A program made the translations under genes and the position numbers. From assembly GCF_001005305.1 (NCBI RefSeq), contig NZ_LBMH01000002.1:355824-419823 (forward strand): 64,000 nucleotides of DNA, in the 5' to 3' direction. Positions 26,338 through 35,125 of this stretch are shown piece by piece (positions within the stretch are counted from its first letter, which is position 1; the number at the start of each line of letters is the position of its first letter). The notes beneath the pieces were generated by a model that ran no database searches, was not told the DNA's origin, and worked only from the letters and a program-made list of their open reading frames with translations. Origin of the DNA: Kordia zhangzhouensis. GTDB taxonomy: Bacteria; Bacteroidota; Bacteroidia; Flavobacteriales; Flavobacteriaceae.

Positions 26338-26871
26338 TTGAAAATCACTCAAACACCATTAGCAGACTGTTTTGTGATAGAACCTCAAATATTTGGAGAT
26401 TCTAGAGGAAGTTTTATGGAAACTTACAACGAACAAAAATTTCCTGCAGAGGTACATTTTGTACAAGATAATCAATCGATTTCTCAAAAAGGTGTATTGC
26501 GTGGACTACATTTTCAAACAGGTATATATGCACAGGCAAAACTAGTCAGAGTCATTCGAGGAGAAGTATTGGATGTTGCAGTTGATATTCGTCCAGAATC
26601 TAAAACGTTCGGACAGCATTTCTCAATCATTCTTAACGAAGAAAATAACAAACAACTCTTTGTTCCAAGAGGATTTGCGCATGGTTTTGCGGTACTACAA
26701 GACAATACGATTTTTGCGTATAAATGCGATAACTTTTACAATAAAGAAGCTGAATCAGGTATTATTTATAATGACCCTGATATTGCAATTGATTGGAGGT
26801 TAGATGACGAAGAAATGATTTTATCTGACAAAGATAAATTGCTTCCAAACCTGAAATCATTATTGCTATGA
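26338..26871 (+). CDS. rfbC: dTDP-4-dehydrorhamnose 3,5-epimerase
   Basis: A 177-residue cupin-fold epimerase of normal length. VLRGLHFQTG (residues 51-60) carries the catalytic His, VDIRPESKTFGQ the conserved strand, and FVPRGFAHGFAVL the second signature with its His. It inverts C3 and C5 of dTDP-4-keto-6-deoxyglucose. Translation starts with TTG at 26338, giving MKITQTPLADCFVIEP, the expected beginning of the family; no ATG lies nearby. The stop overlaps the start of rfbD by 4 bases (ATGA), a coupling pattern. Confidence 0.96.
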   Translation: MKITQTPLADCFVIEPQIFGDSRGSFMETYNEQKFPAEVHFVQDNQSISQKGVLRGLHFQTGIYAQAKLVRVIRGEVLDVAVDIRPESKTFGQHFSIILNEENNKQLFVPRGFAHGFAVLQDNTIFAYKCDNFYNKEAESGIIYNDPDIAIDWRLDDEEMILSDKDKLLPNLKSLLL

Positions 26872-27722
26872 AAACGGTTTTAGTTACTGGTGCCAATGGT
26901 CAATTAGGACAATGTATTCAAAAAATACAATCGAAATATCCAACCATTCGCTTCCATTTCAAAACATCAAATGAATTAGATATTACAGATGTGAAAGCTG
27001 TAAATGATTATTTTGCTACATATTCTGTTGAATACTGTGTTAATTGTGCGGCTTATACAAATGTTGAACTGGCAGAAAGTGAAATTGAAAAAGCATTTCT
27101 TATCAATGCGGAAGCAGTCAAGAGTCTGGCAGAAATATGTGCCAAATACCAAACAACACTCATTCATATTTCTACCGATTATGTATTTGATGGAACTAAA
27201 ACTTCTCCGTATACGGAAACAGACAGTACCAATGCGATAAGTGTATATGGAGCATCTAAGCTAAAAGGAGAAGAATACATTCAAGAAGTAATGAATCGTT
27301 ATTTTATTATCCGTACGTCTTGGTTGTATGCAGAATTTGGAAAAAATTTCTACAAAACAATTTTGCAAAAAGCGAGTGAAAAAGCAAACTTAACAATTAC
27401 TACTGAACAAAAGGGAACTCCAACCAATGCAAACGATTTGGCAGCATTGATTTTAAAAATCATTGAAACTAACAATACACACTACGGGATATATCACTTT
27501 AGCAATGAAGGTGAAGCTACTTGGTACGATTTTACCAAAGAAATTCTTATGAATCTAAACTTACCAGAAGATCAACAACCTTCATTGAAAAGCGTAGAAA
27601 GCTACCAAACCAAAGCAGCACGGCCTAAAAATAGTGTGCTTGACAAAGCAAAAGTTCGAAAAATCATCCCTACAATCTCTTGGCAAGAAAGCTTAAAAAG
27701 TCTAATGAACAATCACCTCTAA
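26868..27722 (+). CDS. rfbD: dTDP-4-dehydrorhamnose reductase
   Basis: A 284-residue NAD(P)H-dependent reductase that completes dTDP-L-rhamnose. The nucleotide-binding motif is VTGANGQLGQ (residues 5-14). VNCAAYTNVELAE is the conserved second motif, ISTDYVFDG the third, and the catalytic Tyr/Lys pair is in VYGASKLKGE. The length and layout are those of RmlD. A cysQ-type gene starts 2 bases after its stop, so the rhamnose operon continues into it. Confidence 0.96.
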   Translation: MKTVLVTGANGQLGQCIQKIQSKYPTIRFHFKTSNELDITDVKAVNDYFATYSVEYCVNCAAYTNVELAESEIEKAFLINAEAVKSLAEICAKYQTTLIHISTDYVFDGTKTSPYTETDSTNAISVYGASKLKGEEYIQEVMNRYFIIRTSWLYAEFGKNFYKTILQKASEKANLTITTEQKGTPTNANDLAALILKIIETNNTHYGIYHFSNEGEATWYDFTKEILMNLNLPEDQQPSLKSVESYQTKAARPKNSVLDKAKVRKIIPTISWQESLKSLMNNHL

Positions 27723-27724
27723 TT

Positions 27725-28525
27725 TTGATACAAGAATATCTATATAAAGCAATTGAAACGGCTGTTCAAGCGGGTGCAATTATTATGGATATTTACGAGA
27801 ATCAAACGATTGAAGTAGAAAAAAAAATAGACGATTCTCCTGTGACTATTGCTGATAAAAAAGCAAATCATCTTATAGAAGAACAACTCAAAATGACAGG
27901 AATTCCTGTACTAAGCGAAGAAGGTGAACATGCGAGTTATGACATTCGAAAGCATTGGGAATGCTGTTGGATTGTAGATCCTTTAGATGGCACAAAAGAA
28001 TTCATCAAACGAAATGGAGAGTTTACGGTAAATATTGCTTTAGTAAAAAATGAAGAACCTATTTTAGGTGTAATTTACATACCAGCATTAAAATCTCTCT
28101 ACTACGCAATTACTAGTGAGCAAAAAGCATTCAAGCTTTCTCTGGAAACACATGTAATACACCAAAAAATGCTGAAATATGCGGAAGAAATATCAGCAGC
28201 TTCCGAAAGTGACACCATTACGATTACATCAAGCCATTCCTACACAAATGAAAAAGTGATGAATTTGATTAGTGATTTTGAACGTGAAGGGAAAAATGTA
28301 TCATTAATCAAAGCTGGAAGCTCTTTAAAATTTTGTCTTATGGCTGAAGGAAAAGCATCCTACTATCCGCGATTTGCTCCCACAATGGAATGGGATACGG
28401 CTGCAGGACAGGCTATTTGTAATGCTGTTGGACTGGAAGTGTATTCATTAGAAACTCAAAAACCACTAAAATACAACCGAAAGAATCTACTAAATCCGTG
28501 GTTTATTGTTCGAAAAATAGGATAA
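27725..28525 (+). CDS. cysQ: 3'(2'),5'-bisphosphate nucleotidase, CysQ-like
   Basis: A 266-residue metal-dependent phosphatase of the inositol-monophosphatase superfamily. The signature WIVDPLDGTKEF (residues 82-93) holds the metal-binding Asp residues; SEEGE upstream gives another ligand. The second signature, MEWDTAAGQAI, is near the C-terminus. It dephosphorylates 3'-phosphoadenosine 5'-phosphate left over from sulfate activation or sulfotransfer. I chose TTG 27725, two bases after the rfbD stop, because the frame further upstream would overlap rfbD by 43 bases with a non-family N-terminus. Its place in a polysaccharide operon could mean sulfated sugars, but no sulfotransferase is in the window. 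Confidence 0.88.
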   Translation: MIQEYLYKAIETAVQAGAIIMDIYENQTIEVEKKIDDSPVTIADKKANHLIEEQLKMTGIPVLSEEGEHASYDIRKHWECCWIVDPLDGTKEFIKRNGEFTVNIALVKNEEPILGVIYIPALKSLYYAITSEQKAFKLSLETHVIHQKMLKYAEEISAASESDTITITSSHSYTNEKVMNLISDFEREGKNVSLIKAGSSLKFCLMAEGKASYYPRFAPTMEWDTAAGQAICNAVGLEVYSLETQKPLKYNRKNLLNPWFIVRKIG

Positions 28526-28531
28526 AATAAA

Positions 28532-28567
28532 AAGGGATAAAACCCTTAAAAAAAGGGATATTTCCCC
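28532..28567 (+). promoter_or_regulatory. Cluster of mutually exclusive short hairpins
   Basis: AAGGG (28532-28536), CCCTT (28543-28547), AAGGG (28553-28557) and TCCC (28563-28566) can pair as 1-2 with 3-4, or as 2-3. The cluster sits between cysQ and the epimerase gene, before the -7 element at 28606. Competing stems of this kind occur in attenuators, but no T run follows either form. Confidence 0.25.
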
Positions 28568-28605
28568 ATAAAACTGTATAATTTCCTAGTATTAAAATTT
28601 ATAGC

Positions 28606-28613
28606 TAGTTTTG
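28606..28613 (+). promoter_or_regulatory. Possible -7 element before the UDP-GlcNAc 4-epimerase gene
   Basis: TAGTTTTG matches TAnnTTTG and lies 18 bases before the ATG at 28632. No TTG stands at the proper upstream distance. It marks a possible second transcription start inside the locus. Confidence 0.35.
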
Positions 28614-28631
28614 CAGCGAATAATAGCACTT

Positions 28632-29627
28632 ATGTACGAAGAAGCATATCATTACGAGGATTTAAAAAACTATAGTTTTTTAATAACAGGAGGCGCAGGC
28701 TTTATTGGATCAAATCTGGTTGAATACCTGCTTAAACACGAGGCAAAAAAAGTACGTGTGCTAGACAATTTATCTACTGGCTTCAAACACAACCTTGAAG
28801 AATTTCAATCACATCCTAATTTTGAATTTATACTTGGAGATATTCGTGATATAGAGATGTGTAAAAAAGCGGTTCAAGGGATGGATTATGTATTGCATCA
28901 AGCAGCTTTGGGCTCTGTTCCACGTTCATTCAATGATCCAATTTCATCCAATGCAGTTAATATTTCCGGATTTTTAAATATGTTAGTTGCTTCTCGAGAT
29001 GAAGGTGTTAAACGTATGGTATATGCAGCATCGTCAAGTACATATGGCGATAGTAAAGTATTGCCTAAACAAGAAGAAACCATTGGAAAGCCTTTGTCGC
29101 CATACGCAATTACAAAATATGTGAATGAATTATATGCAGACAATTTTTCAACTCATTTTGACTTCCATACAATTGGATTGCGTTATTTTAATGTATTTGG
29201 TCCTAAACAAAACGTAAAAGGCGCTTATGCAGCAGTGATTCCTCTATTTTTTAATGCAGGAATACATAACACAAACGTAACAATCAATGGCGACGGAAAT
29301 CAGACAAGAGATTTTACTTTTGTTGAAAATGTAGTGCAAGCAAACATGAAATCGTTATTTGCAGAAATTACGCAACATGAAGTGATTAATGTAGCTGTAG
29401 GAGATCGTATTAGTGTTAATGATTTGTGGAAACACATCAAAGAGATTACACAGAGTTCTACAAATGCAACATATGGAGAAAGTAGAAAAGGAGATGTACG
29501 AGATTCCTTGGCAGACATTTCTAAGGCAAAAAAAGTATTACAATACAACCCAAAATATAATGTACGTGACGGCTTAGTCATCACTTATAATTTTTTCAAA
29601 AAGCAAGCGCAAGTGCATGAAAAATAA
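28632..29627 (+). CDS. UDP-N-acetylglucosamine 4-epimerase, WbpP/TviC-like
   Basis: A 331-residue extended short-chain dehydrogenase. [10 protein letters not shown] near residue 19 binds NAD. The active site contains AASSSTYGDS, and the Tyr/Lys pair sits in LSPYAITKYVNELYAD, a block very typical of WbpP and TviC. The enzyme interconverts UDP-GlcNAc and UDP-GalNAc, or their uronic acids. Start ATG 28632 was preferred to TTG 28611 because the -7 motif at 28606 overlaps that TTG. The stop overlaps the WbpO-type dehydrogenase by 11 bases, and the two enzymes act in series in other bacteria. Confidence 0.88.
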   Translation: MYEEAYHYEDLKNYSFLITGGAGFIGSNLVEYLLKHEAKKVRVLDNLSTGFKHNLEEFQSHPNFEFILGDIRDIEMCKKAVQGMDYVLHQAALGSVPRSFNDPISSNAVNISGFLNMLVASRDEGVKRMVYAASSSTYGDSKVLPKQEETIGKPLSPYAITKYVNELYADNFSTHFDFHTIGLRYFNVFGPKQNVKGAYAAVIPLFFNAGIHNTNVTINGDGNQTRDFTFVENVVQANMKSLFAEITQHEVINVAVGDRISVNDLWKHIKEITQSSTNATYGESRKGDVRDSLADISKAKKVLQYNPKYNVRDGLVITYNFFKKQAQVHEK

Positions 29628-30876
29628 TACGATTTGTATAATAGGATTGGGTTATGTTGGATTGCCATTGGCAGTAGAATTCAGCAAAAAAGGATATCAA
29701 GTAATAGGATTTGATATCAATAAAGAACGTATTGAAGAATTACAAAAAGGAACCGATCATACACTTGAAGTAAGCGAGTCGGAATTACAAGCAGCCACAA
29801 CCTTGCAGTTTACATATCAAGCTTTGGATATTGCAAAAGCAACTATCTATATCGTAACGGTTCCAACACCAATCACAGAACATAAATTTCCTGATCTTAA
29901 GCCACTAGAAGCCGCTTCTACACTTGTAGGTTCAGTATTGAGCAAAGGAGATATTGTTATTTATGAATCTACAGTATTTCCTGGGTGTACAGAAGAAGTA
30001 TGTGTGCCAATTTTAGAAGCGCAAAGTCAATTGATTTTTAACAAAGATTTTTTCTGTGGATACTCTCCTGAACGAATCAATCCGGGTGATAAAAAACACA
30101 GAGTTCATAATATTGTTAAGGTAACAGCTGGAAGTACATCCGAAATTGCAGAAAAGGTTGACCAATTATACAAGAGTATTGTTGAAGTAGGAACCTTCAA
30201 AGCATCCTCAATCAAGGTTGCTGAAGCTGCTAAAGTGATTGAAAACTCACAACGAGATATCAATATTGCATTTGTGAACGAGCTGGCATTGATTTTTGGA
30301 AAACTTGGCATTGATACGCATGAAGTGTTGGAAGCAGCAGGAACCAAATGGAACTTTTTGCCATTTACGCCAGGATTGGTGGGCGGACACTGCATTGGTG
30401 TTGATCCTTATTACTTAACGCATAAAGCAAAAAGTGTAGGGTACATTCCACAAGTTATTTTAGCGGGTAGAAAAATAAATGACAACATGGGCAAATACAT
30501 CGCAGAACGTGTGGTAAAGCTCATGATTAAACAAGAAAAACTTATTAAAGGCGCCAAAGTGACTATTTTAGGAATTGCCTTTAAAGAAAATTGTCCAGAT
30601 ATCAGAAACACACGAGTTATAGATATTGTTCACGAACTCACAGAGTATGGAATTGAAGTTGATGTGTTTGATGACAATGTAGATGCCTCTGAAGTGAAAA
30701 AAGAATACCACATCGATCTTGTTTCATCTATAGCAGATGACACACGAGCGATTATTTTGGCAGTTGCCCATAAAAGTTTTAATAAAATTGATGTAACTCC
30801 CTTTTTTAAAGCAGGATGTATTATTTTTGACGCGAAAAATTTCTTCCCAAAAAATATAGTAACAGAGAGATTATAG
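29617..30876 (+). CDS. UDP-N-acetyl-D-hexosamine 6-dehydrogenase, WbpO/TviB-like
   Basis: A 419-residue UDP-sugar dehydrogenase. NAD binding is at IIGLGYVGLPLAVEF (residues 8-22). The middle domain contains CGYSPERINPGDK, typical of the WbpO/TviB branch. The catalytic Cys259 lies in GLVGGHCIGVDPYYL. It oxidises C6 of a UDP-N-acetylhexosamine twice to give the uronic acid; with the epimerase just upstream the likely product is UDP-GalNAcA, though UDP-GlcNAcA is possible. It is one of three members of this superfamily in the locus, the others being the wecC product and the UDP-glucose enzyme at 53036. Each differs around the active site, so they probably use different sugars. Confidence 0.9.
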   Translation: MKNNTICIIGLGYVGLPLAVEFSKKGYQVIGFDINKERIEELQKGTDHTLEVSESELQAATTLQFTYQALDIAKATIYIVTVPTPITEHKFPDLKPLEAASTLVGSVLSKGDIVIYESTVFPGCTEEVCVPILEAQSQLIFNKDFFCGYSPERINPGDKKHRVHNIVKVTAGSTSEIAEKVDQLYKSIVEVGTFKASSIKVAEAAKVIENSQRDINIAFVNELALIFGKLGIDTHEVLEAAGTKWNFLPFTPGLVGGHCIGVDPYYLTHKAKSVGYIPQVILAGRKINDNMGKYIAERVVKLMIKQEKLIKGAKVTILGIAFKENCPDIRNTRVIDIVHELTEYGIEVDVFDDNVDASEVKKEYHIDLVSSIADDTRAIILAVAHKSFNKIDVTPFFKAGCIIFDAKNFFPKNIVTERL

Positions 30877-30915
30877 CCGTAAAAATCAAAAAATAAAAAG
30901 AACAAAAACGAACTG

Positions 30916-32043
30916 ATGAAAAAAAACCTTATTGTATTTGGTACTCGACCAGAAGCTATTAAAATGGCGCCATTGGTAAAAGAGTTTTTAAAACACCAAG
31001 ACACTTTTAACACCAAAGTTTGTATCACGGCACAGCACAGAGAAATGCTGGATCAAGTATTATCATTTTTTGAAATTACACCAGATTATGATTTAGACTT
31101 AATGAAGCCTAATCAGAATTTATATACACTTACCGCAGATATTATCACGAACTTAAAACCTGTGCTGGAAGAATTTAAGCCAGATTATGTATATGTTCAT
31201 GGTGATACAACTACCACTATGGCAACTAGCATTGCAGCATTCTATTCGGGTGCGAAAGTATGTCATGTTGAAGCTGGTTTAAGAACATTCAATAAACGAT
31301 CACCTTTCCCAGAAGAAATCAACAGATGTGTTACAGGAAGTATATGTGATTATCATTTTGCACCAACACAAACGTCCAAGCAAAATTTGTTGAACGAAAA
31401 TGTGGCAGATGAAAACATTCTCATCACAGGAAATACGGTAATTGATGCATTGCATTTTAGTGCAGACAAAGTAAAATCTGAAGGTTTTCAAGATGAAGAA
31501 GTGGACACTCTAAAAACGATTGTTGATGATTCTAAACGATTAATTCTTGTTACTGGTCATCGTAGAGAAAATCACGGACAAGGATTTATTAATATCTGTT
31601 CTGCGTTAAAGCAAATTGCTTTAGACCATCCAGATACACAAATTATTTATCCTGTTCACTTGAATCCAAACGTACAAAAACCAGTATATGAGCTTTTAGC
31701 CGATATTGAAAATGTAAACTTAATTGATCCGTTATCTTATCCAGCATTTGTATGGCTAATGGATAAATCGAGTTTAATCATTACTGATAGTGGTGGTGTG
31801 CAAGAAGAAGCTCCGAGTCTAGGAAAACCAGTCTTAGTAATGCGAGACACTACAGAAAGACCAGAAGCTGTAGACGCTGGAACGGTACTCCTTGTTGGAA
31901 CAGATACAGACAAAATTATCAAAGAAGCTACAAAATTATTAACAGACGAATCTGCTTATCACAAAATGAGTAAACTACACAATCCGTATGGAGATGGAAC
32001 AGCGTGTGATAAGATCGTAAAATACATGTCAAAATTACAATAA
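30916..32043 (+). CDS. wecB: UDP-N-acetylglucosamine 2-epimerase (non-hydrolysing)
   Basis: A 375-residue enzyme of normal length. The start VFGTRPEAIKMAPLV is the family signature. HGDTTTTMATSIAAFY, EAGLRTFNKRSPFPEEINR and TGHRRENHGQGF supply the substrate and catalytic residues, and SGGVQEEAPSLGKPVLVMR closes the site. It converts UDP-GlcNAc to UDP-ManNAc in the cytoplasm. The next gene is a UDP-ManNAc dehydrogenase, 5 bases away, so the product is UDP-ManNAcA as in enterobacterial common antigen and several capsules. Family members are activated by their own substrate, which may hold here. Confidence 0.96.
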   Translation: MKKNLIVFGTRPEAIKMAPLVKEFLKHQDTFNTKVCITAQHREMLDQVLSFFEITPDYDLDLMKPNQNLYTLTADIITNLKPVLEEFKPDYVYVHGDTTTTMATSIAAFYSGAKVCHVEAGLRTFNKRSPFPEEINRCVTGSICDYHFAPTQTSKQNLLNENVADENILITGNTVIDALHFSADKVKSEGFQDEEVDTLKTIVDDSKRLILVTGHRRENHGQGFINICSALKQIALDHPDTQIIYPVHLNPNVQKPVYELLADIENVNLIDPLSYPAFVWLMDKSSLIITDSGGVQEEAPSLGKPVLVMRDTTERPEAVDAGTVLLVGTDTDKIIKEATKLLTDESAYHKMSKLHNPYGDGTACDKIVKYMSKLQ

Positions 32044-32048
32044 GAATC

Positions 32049-33254
32049 ATGGGAAGTAACAAACCAAGTGTTGTTATGGTAGGTTTAGGGTACATTGGAC
32101 TTCCTACCGCAGCATTAATTGCAAGTAAAGAAATTAAAGTAACAGGTGTCGATATTCATCAACATGTGGTTGATACAATTAACAAAGGAGAAATCCATAT
32201 TGTAGAACCAGATTTGGACGGATTGGTACATCATGTAGTAAAAGAAGGATATTTAACAGCTAGCACATCTCCAGTTGAGGCAGATGTGTATTTAATTGCG
32301 GTTCCAACACCGTTTAAAGGAGATCATGAACCTGATATTTCCTATGTAGAAGCTGCGACTAGAGCATTGTTGCCAACATTAAAAGAAGGCGCTTTAGTAA
32401 TTGTAGAATCTACAAGCCCTGTAGGAACTACGGAAAAAATGCAAGCAGTTATTGAAGCTGAACGTCCAGAGTTAAAGGGGAAAATATACATGGCTTATTG
32501 CCCAGAACGTGTGTTGCCAGGAAATGTAATTTATGAATTAGAACACAACGATCGTGCAATAGGAGGAATTAATCCAGAATCAACAGAAAAAGCAGTTGAA
32601 TTTTACAGACATTTTGTAAAAGGAACGTTACACAAAACAAACGCAAAGACTGCTGAAATGTGTAAACTGGTAGAAAACTCATCAAGAGACGTACAAATTG
32701 CATTTGCCAATGAATTATCGATGATTTGTGACGAAGCAGGTATCAACGTTTGGGAGTTAATCAATTTGGCAAATAAACATCCACGTGTAAACATCTTACA
32801 ACCAGGAACAGGTGTTGGCGGACATTGTATTGCCGTTGATCCATGGTTTATTGTGTCTGAATTCCCTGAGCAAGCACAAATTATTCGTTCTGCCAGAGAA
32901 ATCAATAATTACAAAACAGAATGGGCAATTGAAAAAGTTAAAAATACTGCGCTACAATTCAAATTAGACAATGGTAGAGATGCAAAAATTGCGTGTATGG
33001 GATTAGCATTCAAACCAAATATTGATGATTTACGTGAATCACCAGCACTACAAGTAGTCGATACTTTATCGAATGACGGATTCAAGGTCTTAGCTGTTGA
33101 GCCAAACATTAAATCACACAATAAATATGAGATTCATGATATGGATGACGCTATTGAAAAAGCAGATATTATTGTATATTTAGTGGCACACAGAGAATTT
33201 CAAAATACGGAAAGAACAAAAGAAACGTTAGATTTTTGTGGAATTTATAAATAA
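32049..33254 (+). CDS. wecC: UDP-N-acetyl-D-mannosamine dehydrogenase
   Basis: A 401-residue UDP-sugar dehydrogenase. The NAD-binding motif is VGLGYIGLPTAAL (residues 11-23). MAYCPERVLPGNV is characteristic of WecC-type enzymes. The catalytic Cys260 is in GTGVGGHCIAVDPWFI. It oxidises UDP-ManNAc made by the wecB product to UDP-ManNAcA with two NAD. Gene order and 5-base spacing support the pairing. The reading frame ends without unusual features 16 bases before a lipoprotein gene. Confidence 0.94.
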   Translation: MGSNKPSVVMVGLGYIGLPTAALIASKEIKVTGVDIHQHVVDTINKGEIHIVEPDLDGLVHHVVKEGYLTASTSPVEADVYLIAVPTPFKGDHEPDISYVEAATRALLPTLKEGALVIVESTSPVGTTEKMQAVIEAERPELKGKIYMAYCPERVLPGNVIYELEHNDRAIGGINPESTEKAVEFYRHFVKGTLHKTNAKTAEMCKLVENSSRDVQIAFANELSMICDEAGINVWELINLANKHPRVNILQPGTGVGGHCIAVDPWFIVSEFPEQAQIIRSAREINNYKTEWAIEKVKNTALQFKLDNGRDAKIACMGLAFKPNIDDLRESPALQVVDTLSNDGFKVLAVEPNIKSHNKYEIHDMDDAIEKADIIVYLVAHREFQNTERTKETLDFCGIYK

Positions 33255-33270
33255 AAACAAGAAAATAATT

Positions 33271-33846
33271 ATGAAAAAACTATTAGTCGTAGCTTTAGGT
33301 CTTTTTCTGATTGCATGTGGATCGGACGAGAAAAAGAAAAAAGAAGAAGAAACAAAGCAAGAAGAAACTAAAAAACAAGAAGAGGTACAGCCAACAGAGA
33401 AAGAAGTGGCTATCATGAATTTACCTGAACTTCCTAAGCTTTCTCAACAACCAGTAATCATTCATGAAGAAATGCATCAATTTTCTGATGACATTCAATT
33501 TGAAGAAGTTGCGGTAGTTAATGGAGAAACTTCGGGAACGCATAGCTTTTTATTTTATATAGCAGATAATACCAACTTAGAAGCATTATCTCAATATACA
33601 TTGGCTATGATGGTATATCCAGAAAATCCTAAATCATTAGCAAGTCCTAGCGATCAGAAAAAAGGCTTTATGGTTAAGAGTACTAAATGTACAGTTATGA
33701 GAGAAGGAAAATATCCTGTAATAATGTTTAAGGATTACCCTGCTGATTTCAAAAATGTAAAGGAAATAAAAGTATATTTATATACTAAGGATGGAATCTT
33801 AAATCCTAAAAGACAAAAATTGATTATCAAAGACATTTCTTTGTAA
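33271..33846 (+). CDS. Lipoprotein with Lys/Glu-rich linker, unknown function
   Basis: A 191-residue lipoprotein that I do not recognise. The signal sequence MKKLLVVALGLFLIACGS has its lipobox Cys at 17. Residues about 20-45 are a very charged linker of Lys, Glu and Gln, likely extended across the periplasm or outward. The remaining 140 residues are a compact beta-rich domain with HSFLFYIADNTNLEALSQYT and a late Cys-containing strand. It follows wecC by 16 bases and ends at a strong hairpin, so it closes the first half of the locus. ATG 33271 was chosen because it starts the signal sequence. A surface or assembly role is only suggested by position. Confidence 0.7.
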   Translation: MKKLLVVALGLFLIACGSDEKKKKEEETKQEETKKQEEVQPTEKEVAIMNLPELPKLSQQPVIIHEEMHQFSDDIQFEEVAVVNGETSGTHSFLFYIADNTNLEALSQYTLAMMVYPENPKSLASPSDQKKGFMVKSTKCTVMREGKYPVIMFKDYPADFKNVKEIKVYLYTKDGILNPKRQKLIIKDISL

Positions 33847-33865
33847 AATCAAACAATAACACTGT

Positions 33866-33905
33866 AAAGGTCTTTTTAGGATTTCCTAAAAAGACCTTTG
33901 TTGTA
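33866..33905 (+). terminator. Strong hairpin terminator inside the polysaccharide locus
   Basis: A perfect 16-bp stem, 33866-33881 (AAAGGTCTTTTTAGGA) with 33884-33899, has a minimal loop and a short T-rich tail TTGTTG. It probably ends the transcript that starts in or before the rhamnose genes and splits the locus into two units. Confidence 0.7.
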
Positions 33906-33936
33906 AAACAATAGTATTTTCTCAGTTTAAAAAAGG

Positions 33937-35121
33937 ATGCAAAAACTTTATAGTAATCTAATATCAGCCAAGGGGTTAGCCGTATTTTCTGGATTGCTAT
34001 TTCTGCTAAATTTTTTATCCAAATTTTTAAAAGAAATCTGTTCGGTTAGAATTCCAGTATATCCAAGTACGGTATTAAAATTTCTAGCAGTTGCATTACT
34101 CTTAATCTATTTTGTGATGTATCTAAAAACAAAAAAGTTTGCCAGATACATTTATATTCTCATCCTTCTTTTTGGGATTGATCTTATTATCAAAAGCTTT
34201 CAAGAGATTTCGTTTGACATACTGTATAGTAGATCGTATTACTTCTTTAAAGGAATTTTTCTATTTCTATTTTTTATTGCCATTAAAGATCTTGATAAAA
34301 AAGACTTAGAAAAACCTATCAAAATTTTGTTCTTTATAGGAAAGCTTAATTTACTATTAATTTTAATAGGTGCCGCTTTCGATATTAATCTTTTCCAGTC
34401 ATATCCGCATACAGATCGTTTTGGATACAACGGTATCATGGCTGAACCAGGTATTAGTAGTTATTTTTATATCTTATTAACTTCCATCGCTTATGTACGG
34501 TATAGATACCAGAATGATACGTATTGGACCACCATTTTCATGCTGATAGCGACAGCTTTTTTAGGAACAAAGTCAGGGTATTTATATATAGGAATATTAA
34601 TTTTTATTCATCTACTGTATATATTAAAAAAGACGGCGTATCAAATATCATTTGTAGCTGTTCTTCTTACAACGGCAATTCTACTAAAAGATAAATTAAT
34701 ACAAATTGCAATCAACTCGTTCAATTTTGGAACTTACCTATATGAAAAGCATGGATTAATTACCTTCATTACCTCCAAAAGAGATTTGTTGTTAGAAGAT
34801 ACTATTGGGTATATTTCAGAAAATTGGACAGTTGTACAATACATGATTGGAGGAATGGATTTTAGAAAACATAGAGTAGAGTTTGAATTTATAGATGTTT
34901 TTCTCTTTTTTGGTTTAATAGGATTCTTTGTATATATCATAGCCTTAAAAAAAATGTTTCTTTCAACTAAGCAAAAAGTACTTTACGTATTATTTCTTCT
35001 AACGGTTTTGTTAATCTCTTCTTTGAGTGGGAATCTATTTTTTTCTATAACCAATTCATTTTGTTTTGTACTTGTGTTTATATATCTAAACAAGAGTTTA
35101 ACCGTCACAAAAAGTGCATAG
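33937..35121 (+). CDS. Polytopic membrane protein, O-antigen polymerase (Wzy)-like
   Basis: A 394-residue protein with about ten to eleven hydrophobic segments spread over the whole length and a longer hydrophilic loop near residues 260-310. The loop region before it contains DRFGYNGIMAEPGISSYFYI, and similar Glu-Pro-Gly segments occur in the O-antigen polymerase/ligase superfamily. Topology, length and place inside the locus support a Wzy-type polymerase, which joins lipid-linked repeat units in the periplasm. Sequence conservation in this group is too low to assign linkage. It overlaps nothing upstream and is followed 4 bases later by a second membrane protein of similar kind. It starts a new transcription unit after the hairpin at 33866. 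Confidence 0.65.
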   Translation: MQKLYSNLISAKGLAVFSGLLFLLNFLSKFLKEICSVRIPVYPSTVLKFLAVALLLIYFVMYLKTKKFARYIYILILLFGIDLIIKSFQEISFDILYSRSYYFFKGIFLFLFFIAIKDLDKKDLEKPIKILFFIGKLNLLLILIGAAFDINLFQSYPHTDRFGYNGIMAEPGISSYFYILLTSIAYVRYRYQNDTYWTTIFMLIATAFLGTKSGYLYIGILIFIHLLYILKKTAYQISFVAVLLTTAILLKDKLIQIAINSFNFGTYLYEKHGLITFITSKRDLLLEDTIGYISENWTVVQYMIGGMDFRKHRVEFEFIDVFLFFGLIGFFVYIIALKKMFLSTKQKVLYVLFLLTVLLISSLSGNLFFSITNSFCFVLVFIYLNKSLTVTKSA

Positions 35122-35125
35122 TTTT

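Noticed and set aside
27680..27724. Earlier start for the cysQ-type gene
   Set aside because: It would overlap rfbD by 43 bases and add residues that do not fit the family; TTG 27725 fits better.
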